The position numbers and the translations under genes were made by a program. A stretch of 20,764 nucleotides of DNA, from positions 1 through 20,764 of the forward strand of contig NZ_CAMPGZ010000056.1 in NCBI RefSeq assembly GCF_946885725.1. The letters are read 5' to 3'. The first letter of the stretch is position 1; each line of letters begins with the position of its first letter. This DNA is from an uncultured Nocardioides sp. Its GTDB lineage: Bacteria > Actinomycetota > Actinomycetes > Propionibacteriales > Nocardioidaceae. The notes below the pieces were generated by a model. It was not told where the DNA came from and made no database searches. It saw only the letters and a program-made list of their open reading frames with translations. Shown one piece after another: positions 16,195-20,764 of this stretch.

Positions 16195-16205
16195 GTGACC
16201 CCTCG
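16149..16205. repeat. 57-nt dyad element between the convergent SDR and ku genes
   Basis: Perfect 10-bp arms CGAGGGGTCA (16149-16158) and TGACCCCTCG (16196-16205) enclose 37 nt. The loop holds smaller stems: GGCG and CGCC around TGTCG, and GCT and AGC around CGTG. RNA from either strand could fold as a branched hairpin. It overlaps the end of the SDR frame and stops 14 nt before the ku stop codon. It is probably a bidirectional terminator, or a dispersed palindromic repeat that became one. Confidence 0.6.
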
Positions 16206-16218
16206 CCGGGGTCGGGCC

Positions 16219-17169
16219 TCAGGAGGCCTTCTTCGCGGTCTTCTTGGCCGCGGTCTTCTTGGTGGTGCTCTTCTTCGCCGCGGACTTCTTGGCCGGGGCC
16301 TTCTTCTCGGTCTTCTTGCTCGCGGACTTCTTGGCCGTGGACTTCTTGGCGGTCTTCTTCTCGCCCTCGTCGGAGGTCGACTCGCCGCGCGCGGACTTGG
16401 CCGCGTCGACGGACTTCTGCAGCGCCGCGAGCAGGTCGACGACCTCGCCGCCACCGGCCTCCTTGGGCTCGGTGCGCTTGACCTCGCCGCCCTCGAGCTT
16501 GGCGCGGACCAGGGCCTCGAGCGCCTCCTGGTAGTCGTCCTCGAACTCGTCGGGGTCGTAGTCGCCGGCCAGGGTCTCGACGAGCATCCGCGCCATCTGC
16601 ATCTCCTGCGGCTTGACGTCGATGTCGGCGGCGTCGAGCCCGGAGAACTCCGGCTTGCGCACCTCGTCGGGCCACATCATCGTCTGCATGACGATCACGT
16701 CGTCGCGCACCCGGAGTACGGCGGTGGTCATCCGGCTGCGTAGCGACACCGTCACGACGGCGACGCGGTCGGCCTCCTTGAGCGCCTCGCGGAGCAGGGC
16801 GTAGGGCTTGGCCGCGGCAGGGTCGGGCTCGAGGTAGTACGACTTCTCGAACCACATCGGGTCGATCTGCTCGCGCGGCACGAACTTCTCGACGGAGATC
16901 TCGCGGCTGCTGCTCGCGGGCAGCTCGGCGAAGTCCTCGTCGGTGAGGACGACCATCTCGCCGTCCTCGGTCTCGTAGCCCTTCGCGATGTCGGCGTACT
17001 CGACCTCTTCCCCGTCGATGCTGCACACGCGCTGGTAGCGGATCCGGCCGCCGTCCTTGGCGTGCACCTGGCGGAACGAGATGTCGTGGCTCTCGGTCGC
17101 GGCGTACAGCTTGACCGGCACGCTGACCAGCCCGAACGACACCGCACCCTTCCAGATCGCCCTCGGCAT
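16219..17169 (-). CDS. ku: Ku DNA end-binding protein for non-homologous end joining
   Basis: The 316-residue protein forms the bacterial Ku homodimer that threads onto double-strand break ends and recruits LigD. MPRAIWKGAVSFGLVSVPVKLY is the hallmark N-terminus. The core runs to about residue 255, including DIDVKPQEMQMARMLVETL and the conserved VVDLLAALQKSV helix (243-254) implicated in partner contact. From about 270 to the end the sequence is a histone H1-like tail of KK pairs separated by short Ala/Ser/Thr runs (for example KKTAKKSTAKKSASKK). Such tails bind DNA and occur in a subset of actinobacterial Ku proteins. The ATG at 17169 has AGGAG 6 nt upstream. The gene is divergent from the ligase and polymerase genes, making a compact repair locus. 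Confidence 0.97.
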   Translation of the reverse strand: MPRAIWKGAVSFGLVSVPVKLYAATESHDISFRQVHAKDGGRIRYQRVCSIDGEEVEYADIAKGYETEDGEMVVLTDEDFAELPASSSREISVEKFVPREQIDPMWFEKSYYLEPDPAAAKPYALLREALKEADRVAVVTVSLRSRMTTAVLRVRDDVIVMQTMMWPDEVRKPEFSGLDAADIDVKPQEMQMARMLVETLAGDYDPDEFEDDYQEALEALVRAKLEGGEVKRTEPKEAGGGEVVDLLAALQKSVDAAKSARGESTSDEGEKKTAKKSTAKKSASKKTEKKAPAKKSAAKKSTTKKTAAKKTAKKAS

Positions 17170-17175
17170 CCGCGT

Positions 17176-17180
17176 CTCCT
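17176..17180 (-). promoter_or_regulatory. Ribosome binding site AGGAG of ku
   Basis: AGGAG on the minus strand lies 6 nt upstream of the ku ATG, an optimal spacing. It contrasts with the leaderless-type starts elsewhere in the window and implies a leadered message for ku. Confidence 0.75.
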
Positions 17181-17183
17181 ACG

Positions 17184-17199
17184 TGTCACAGGGTTGTCA
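17184..17199 (-). promoter_or_regulatory. Paired TGACA repeats upstream of ku
   Basis: On the minus strand TTGACA-ACCCTG-TGACA places two TGACA copies 11 bp apart, one helical turn. TTGACA could be a -35, but I see no suitable -10 at 16-18 nt. A direct-repeat operator for a regulator of ku is an alternative. Both readings are tentative. Confidence 0.25.
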
Positions 17200-17214
17200 A
17201 AGTCTTGGTACTGC

Positions 17215-17239
17215 GGTGGTCTCGACGGGCTCGACCACC
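17215..17239. repeat. Palindromic intergenic repeat between ku and the ligase gene
   Basis: GGTGGTC (17215-17221) pairs with GACCACC (17233-17239) around an 11-nt spacer that itself contains CTCGACGGGCTC. From memory, GGTNNTCGA...GACCACC-type palindromes are dispersed in Nocardioides-like genomes. Within the window only this copy is seen. Confidence 0.4.
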
Positions 17240-17286
17240 CGTGCGTCGGGTGTGTGGACCGTCACGGACCACCGTACTCATCGGTC

Positions 17287-17290
17287 AGGA
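17287..17290 (+). promoter_or_regulatory. AGGA element before the ligase gene start
   Basis: AGGA ends 7 nt before the ATG at 17298 and can act as a ribosome binding site, fixing the start over the open extension to 17205. The overlapping CAGGAT (17286-17291) also fits a -10-like hexamer 6 nt before the ATG, so a leaderless start is an alternative. Confidence 0.5.
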
Positions 17291-17297
17291 TGGACCC

Positions 17298-18230
17298 ATG
17301 CGTCCGATGCTGGCTACCCGCGGGAGCCGCGTACCCACCGACGACGGTTGGATTCACGAGGTGAAGTGGGACGGCATGCGCGTGCTCGTCGAGGCCGGCG
17401 CGGGCAAGGTCCGGCTCTGGTCGCGCAACGAGAACGACGTGACGGTGACCTTCCCCGAGCTGCACGGCCTCGCCGAGCTCGACCACCGGGTGCTGCTCGA
17501 CGGCGAGGTCGTGGCGTTCCTCAACGGCATCCCGAAGTTCGGCGCGCTGGCCGACCGCATGCACGTCAGCTCGGCCTCGCGCGCACGGGTGCTCGCCGAG
17601 AAGAACCCGGTCACGCTGCTCGCCTTCGACCTGCTCCGGCTCGACGGTGAGGACCTGATGGGACTGCCCCTGACCGAGCGTCGTGCGCGGCTCGAGGACC
17701 TGGGACTTCTCGGCGTGCGCTGGCAGGTGCCGGCGGCGTACGACGACGGGATGATGCTGATGGCGGCCACCGAGCAGCAGGGGCTCGAGGGCATCGTGTC
17801 CAAACGCCGTACCTCCCGCTACCACCCCGGCCGGCGCAGTCCCGACTGGCTGAAGTTCCCGCACCGCCTCACCGGGTCGTACGTCGTCGGTGGCTGGCGA
17901 CTCGAGACCGACAGCACCAGCCGCATCGGCGCGGTGCTGGTGGGGGAACCGGTCGAGGGCGGGCTGCGCTACCGCGGCCGGGTGGGCAGCGGCATCGCCG
18001 GCAAGGCCGGGCAGCGGCTGCTCGACGTACTCCGGCCGCTGGAGACCGACACCTCACCGTTCGTCGACCCGGTCCCGAAGGTCGACGCGCTCGGCACCAC
18101 CTGGCTGGTGCCGCAGGTCGTCGTCGAGGTCGCGGCTCTCGGGTTCACGCCGGCCGGGCGGCTGCGTCAACCCGCCTTCCTCGGGGTACGCCACGACCTC
18201 ACTCCCGAGGAGGTCGTGCCGCATGCCTGA
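17298..18230 (+). CDS. ligD: ATP-dependent DNA ligase, LigD ligase-domain type
   Basis: The 310-residue protein is a stand-alone ligase module, corresponding to the C-terminal ligase domain of fused LigD. The adenylated lysine is K23 in motif I (EVKWDGMR). Other nucleotidyltransferase motifs are LLDGEVVAF (67-75), LAFDLLRLDG (108-117), EGIVSKR (164-170) and DWLKFP with K186 (183-188). An OB-fold domain follows (RYRGRVGSGIAGKAGQRLL, then a closing TWLVPQVVVEVAALGFT and LRQPAFLGVRHD). It would seal breaks held by Ku using ATP. Its last codons overlap the start of the polymerase gene by 8 nt, and the GGAGG site of that gene lies inside it. No nuclease or polymerase domain is attached. LigC-like ligases are the main alternative label, but the partner gene favours LigD. 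Confidence 0.9.
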   Translation: MRPMLATRGSRVPTDDGWIHEVKWDGMRVLVEAGAGKVRLWSRNENDVTVTFPELHGLAELDHRVLLDGEVVAFLNGIPKFGALADRMHVSSASRARVLAEKNPVTLLAFDLLRLDGEDLMGLPLTERRARLEDLGLLGVRWQVPAAYDDGMMLMAATEQQGLEGIVSKRRTSRYHPGRRSPDWLKFPHRLTGSYVVGGWRLETDSTSRIGAVLVGEPVEGGLRYRGRVGSGIAGKAGQRLLDVLRPLETDTSPFVDPVPKVDALGTTWLVPQVVVEVAALGFTPAGRLRQPAFLGVRHDLTPEEVVPHA

Positions 18231-19128
18231 CGAGGTGAAGGTCGAGGTCGACGGGCGCACACTCAAGATCAGCAACCTGGGCAAGGTGCTGTACCCCGAG
18301 ACCGGCACGACCAAGGGCGAGGTGCTCAACTACTACGCGCAGGTCGCGCCGGTGCTGCTGCCGCACCTCGAGGACCGCGCGGTCACCCGCATCCGCTGGC
18401 CCGACGGCACCGGCAGCCACCAGTTCTTCGAGAAGAACCTGCCCAACGGCGCGCCCTCCTGGCTGCGCTCGGTCACCGTCCCGTCGACCGGCTCGCGCGG
18501 CGGCGGCGACAAGATCGTCTTCCCGCTCATCGACGACACCGCGGGCCTGACCTACCTGGCCAACCTCGCCTCGCTGGAGCTGCACGTGCACCAGTGGACG
18601 GTCGACGAGGACCTCGTGCCGCAGAACCCCAACCGCCTCGTCATCGACCTCGACCCTGGCGCGCCGGCCGGGCTGGGGGAGTGCTGCCGGGTCGCGCTGC
18701 TCGTGCGCGACAAGCTCGAGGAGCGGGGGCTGAGCTGCGCGCCGGTCACGTCCGGGAGCAAGGGCCTGCACATGTACGCCGCACTCCCAGGCGACAAGTC
18801 CGCCGACGAGGTGCGCGACCTGGCGCAGGAGGTGGCGCAGCAGCTGACCGAGGAGCACGGCGACCTCGTGCTGTGGAAGATGACCAAGAACCTGCGGCAC
18901 GGGAAGGTCTTCCTCGACTGGTCCCAGAACACCGCGGCCAAGACCACGATCACGCCGTACTCCCTGCGAGGTCGGAACCGCCCGTACGTCGCGGCGCCGC
19001 GGACGTGGGACGAGATCGAGGCGGGGGCGGAGGATTCCGAGGAGATCGACCACCTGCTGTTCGACGAGGTGCTCGCGCGGATCGACGAGGAGGGGGACGT
19101 GTTCGGGGACCTGCTGCACGACTGGTAG
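18223..19128 (+). CDS. ligD: LigD-type primase-polymerase domain protein (NHEJ polymerase)
   Basis: The 301-residue protein is the archaeo-eukaryotic primase-like polymerase module of LigD as a separate gene. It fills gaps or adds nucleotides at break ends, with a preference for ribonucleotides in the family. Metal-binding aspartates are D142 and D144 in VIDLDPGAPAG, and D232 in KVFLDWSQN is the third. The nucleotide-contact motif TSGSKGLHMYA is at 176-186, and LELHVHQW (118-125) and the early LSNLGKVLYPETG-like stretch are typical. The start is fixed by GGAGG 9 nt upstream, and the frame overlaps the ligase gene by 8 nt, so production of the two parts is probably coupled. No phosphoesterase (PE) domain is present in this protein or elsewhere in the window. 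Confidence 0.93.
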   Translation: MPDEVKVEVDGRTLKISNLGKVLYPETGTTKGEVLNYYAQVAPVLLPHLEDRAVTRIRWPDGTGSHQFFEKNLPNGAPSWLRSVTVPSTGSRGGGDKIVFPLIDDTAGLTYLANLASLELHVHQWTVDEDLVPQNPNRLVIDLDPGAPAGLGECCRVALLVRDKLEERGLSCAPVTSGSKGLHMYAALPGDKSADEVRDLAQEVAQQLTEEHGDLVLWKMTKNLRHGKVFLDWSQNTAAKTTITPYSLRGRNRPYVAAPRTWDEIEAGAEDSEEIDHLLFDEVLARIDEEGDVFGDLLHDW

Positions 19129-19162
19129 GGGGCTCCGACGCTGGGATCGTCTCGCCGCCTGA

Positions 19163-19187
19163 CCCGCCGTTCCCGAGAGACGGCGGG
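19163..19187 (+). terminator. Hairpin after the NHEJ polymerase gene
   Basis: CCCGCCGT (19163-19170) pairs perfectly with ACGGCGGG (19180-19187) around a 9-nt loop, 34 nt after the polymerase stop. No T-run follows. It probably ends the ligase-polymerase transcript before the GH32 gene. Confidence 0.5.
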
Positions 19188-19237
19188 GCGGCGTTCTCAG
19201 GGTTTCCGCACCTGGCGGTGTCGAAACATTCCTCCGG

Positions 19238-19243
19238 CACACT
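19238..19243 (+). promoter_or_regulatory. -10-like CACACT before the GH32 gene
   Basis: CACACT ends 7 nt before the GTG at 19251, identical in sequence and distance to the element before the M20 gene at 12534. No Shine-Dalgarno sequence is seen, so a leaderless message is likely. Confidence 0.4.
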
Positions 19244-19250
19244 GATCCGC

Positions 19251-20285
19251 GTGACGCGTCCTACCTGCCACTTCACGCCGGCCTCCGGCTGGGTCAACGA
19301 CCCGTACGGCGTCACCTGGCGCGACGGCCGCTACCACCTGTTCTTCCAGCACGTGCCCGGCGCGGCCGCGTGGGATGTGGCGCAGCACTGGGGGCACGCG
19401 GTCAGCGACGACCTGGTGACCTGGCGCGAGCTGCCCGTCGTGCTGTCCCCGGACGAGGTCGACGGCGGGATCTGGTCCGGCAGCGTGGTCGACGCCGACG
19501 GCGGCCGGATCTTCTACACCTCGGTGCGCGCCGACGCGCCCGAGCTCGGCCGGGTCCGGGTCGCCCGGCCGCTCGACCCGGACTGGACGCGCTGGGCCAA
19601 GCAGGACGGCGTCGTGGTCGAGCCGCCGGCCGACCTCGACGTCGTCCACTTCCGCGACCCGTTCGTGCTGCACGACGGCACGACCTGGCGGATGGTCGTC
19701 GGCGCCGGCCTGCGCGACGGCACCGCCGCCGCGCTGACCTGGACCTCGCCCGACCTCGACACCTGGGACTTCGCCGGCGTGCTGGCGTCCCGGCACGGCT
19801 CCGAGCGTGACCCGGTGTGGACGGGCACGGTCTGGGAGTGCCCGCAGCTGCTGCGCGTCGACGGGGTCTGGGTGCTGGTCGTGTCGGTGTGGGCGGACGG
19901 CGAGACGCAGTACGTCGCCGCCGCCGTCGGCGACCTGGTCGACGGCCGGTTCGCTGCCCGCTCCTGGCAGCGCCTCACCCATGGCGCTCACTACGCGGCG
20001 TCGGCGTTCCGTGACGCGGAGGGACGGCCATCCCTGATCCACTGGCTCCGCGGCGTCGCCGACCCGGACGGCCGCTGGGTCGGCGCGCACTCGGTGCCGC
20101 ACGTGCTGCGGCTGGACGGCGATCGGGTCGTCCCGGAGCCGCACCCGGTCGTCGCCGGCCGGCTGACGCGCGACGGTGATCGTCTGGTGCTCGTCGACGG
20201 CCCGATCAGGGAGGAGTTCGGTCCCGACGGCGTCACCGGCTACGTTTCGGATGACCTGACCCGAGACGAGACCGAGGTTGTCTGA
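19251..20285 (+). CDS. Glycoside hydrolase family 32 beta-fructosidase (short form)
   Basis: The 344-residue protein carries the three GH32 catalytic signatures: the nucleophile D17 in SGWVNDPYG, the transition-state stabiliser D136 in HFRDPFV and the acid/base E196 in VWECPQL. HLFFQHVPGAAAWDVAQHWGHAVSDDLVTW (29-58) is the usual first-blade sequence that follows. The enzyme should hydrolyse fructosyl bonds in sucrose, sucrose-6-phosphate or fructans. No signal peptide is visible, so it is likely cytosolic. The protein ends soon after the five-bladed propeller, so most of the C-terminal beta-sandwich found in typical 450-500-residue members is missing. WVNDPYG has Tyr where Asn is usual. The start at 19251 sits 7 nt after CACACT. 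The stop overlaps the MOSC start in TGATG. No sugar transporter or regulator is adjacent. Confidence 0.9.
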   Translation: MTRPTCHFTPASGWVNDPYGVTWRDGRYHLFFQHVPGAAAWDVAQHWGHAVSDDLVTWRELPVVLSPDEVDGGIWSGSVVDADGGRIFYTSVRADAPELGRVRVARPLDPDWTRWAKQDGVVVEPPADLDVVHFRDPFVLHDGTTWRMVVGAGLRDGTAAALTWTSPDLDTWDFAGVLASRHGSERDPVWTGTVWECPQLLRVDGVWVLVVSVWADGETQYVAAAVGDLVDGRFAARSWQRLTHGAHYAASAFRDAEGRPSLIHWLRGVADPDGRWVGAHSVPHVLRLDGDRVVPEPHPVVAGRLTRDGDRLVLVDGPIREEFGPDGVTGYVSDDLTRDETEVV

Positions 20286-20764
20286 TGGCGACGACCCCGC
20301 GCGTGCTCGCCGTCCACCGCAGCCCGACCCACTCGTTCTCGAAGCCGACGGTCGATCGGATCCGGCTTCTCGAGGGGCTCGGCGTCGAGGGCGACGCGCA
20401 CTGCGGCACGACCGTGAAGCACCGCTCGCGAGTTCGGTTCAACCCCTCGCAGCCCAACCTGCGGCAGGTGCACCTGATCCACGCCGAGCTGTTCGACCAC
20501 CTCGCCACCGTCGGCCACGTGGTTCGGCCCGGTGACTTGGGGGAGAACGTCACGACGACCGGCATCGACCTGCTCGGCCTGCCCGTCGGCGCCAGGCTCA
20601 CCATCGGCGACGCGGTCGTGACCGTCACCGGCCTGCGCAACCCCTGCGTCCAGATCGACAGGTTCCAGGACGGCCTGCTCGCGCAGGTGCTGCGAAAGCG
20701 CGAGGACGGCGAGGTCGAGCGCCTCGTTGGGGTGATGGGGATCGTCTCCCGCACCGGCGAGGTG
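20285..20764 (+). CDS. MOSC domain-containing protein (partial, C-terminus off the right edge)
   Basis: The open frame from the ATG at 20285 gives 160 codons before the window ends. GLGVEGDAHCG (31-41), PGDLGENVTTTGIDL (82-96), the LPVGARLTIGDAVVTVTG strand region and the conserved cysteine C121 in GLRNPCVQID match the MOSC domain. That domain is found at the C-terminus of molybdenum cofactor sulfurases and in stand-alone proteins such as YiiM and YuaD, which handle sulfur or N-hydroxylated substrates with molybdopterin. The cysteine is the expected metal or sulfur ligand. The frame starts in a TGATG overlap with the GH32 gene, so it is probably cotranslated. Exact substrate unknown. Confidence 0.88.
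   Translation, partial: MATTPRVLAVHRSPTHSFSKPTVDRIRLLEGLGVEGDAHCGTTVKHRSRVRFNPSQPNLRQVHLIHAELFDHLATVGHVVRPGDLGENVTTTGIDLLGLPVGARLTIGDAVVTVTGLRNPCVQIDRFQDGLLAQVLRKREDGEVERLVGVMGIVSRTGEV

Noticed and set aside
16230..16370. Repeated CTTCTTGGC-like units that could be taken for a tandem-repeat or CRISPR-like array.
   Set aside because: The repeats encode the KK-rich tail of Ku in frame. There are no constant repeats with unique spacers.
16219..19128. A new defence island built around Ku and the LigD parts.
   Set aside because: All three proteins fit known NHEJ families, and no nuclease, helicase, toxin or other defence-type gene is adjacent.

Overview
The window is about 20.8 kb of very GC-rich, densely coded DNA that looks like ordinary chromosome from a high-GC actinobacterium. 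The very large NAD-glutamate dehydrogenase, the Ku protein with a lysine-rich tail, the split LigD activities, the DUF2505 protein and the many genes with a -10-like hexamer 6-7 nt before the start codon all fit Actinobacteria. A Nocardioides-like member of the Nocardioidaceae is my best guess, but I cannot prove it from the sequence alone. I see no rRNA, tRNA, CRISPR array, transposase, integrase or phage gene.

Layout. (1) 1-2538: a sulfotransferase cut by the left edge (-), divergent from a proline-catabolic P5C dehydrogenase (pruA, +), which ends in a strong symmetrical hairpin. (2) 2561-4500: an old yellow enzyme (-), a small one-helix membrane protein (+) and a DUF2505 protein (-). (3) 4491-5404: tryptophan 2,3-dioxygenase, divergent from DUF2505 across a compact A-NNN-TA-NNN-T double -10 element. 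(4) 5470-12495: gdhB with its own promoter, coupled by stop/start overlaps to an ABC exporter ATPase, an 18-codon mini-ORF and an ABC-2 permease. (5) 12521-16194: an M20 (ArgE/DapE-type) deacylase, an amidase-signature hydrolase and, coupled to it, a short-chain dehydrogenase whose C-terminus is encoded by a dyad element. (6) 16219-19128: a compact NHEJ locus with ku (-) divergent from separate ligase and polymerase genes. (7) 19238-20764: a short GH32 beta-fructosidase coupled to a MOSC-domain gene cut by the right edge.

The metabolic genes share a theme: P5C dehydrogenase makes glutamate, the NAD-dependent dehydrogenase deaminates glutamate to 2-oxoglutarate, tryptophan dioxygenase opens the kynurenine route, and the M20 and amidase enzymes release amino acids or ammonia from N-acylated compounds. 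They are not one operon. No gap between genes exceeds 150 bases, so there is no long unexplained stretch. The most notable signals are regulatory and architectural: recurrent leaderless-type starts, the bidirectional -10, the two-gene LigD without a nuclease domain, the mini-ORF coupling two ABC subunits, and the dyad element encoding an SDR tail. I found no convincing new defence or mobile system.
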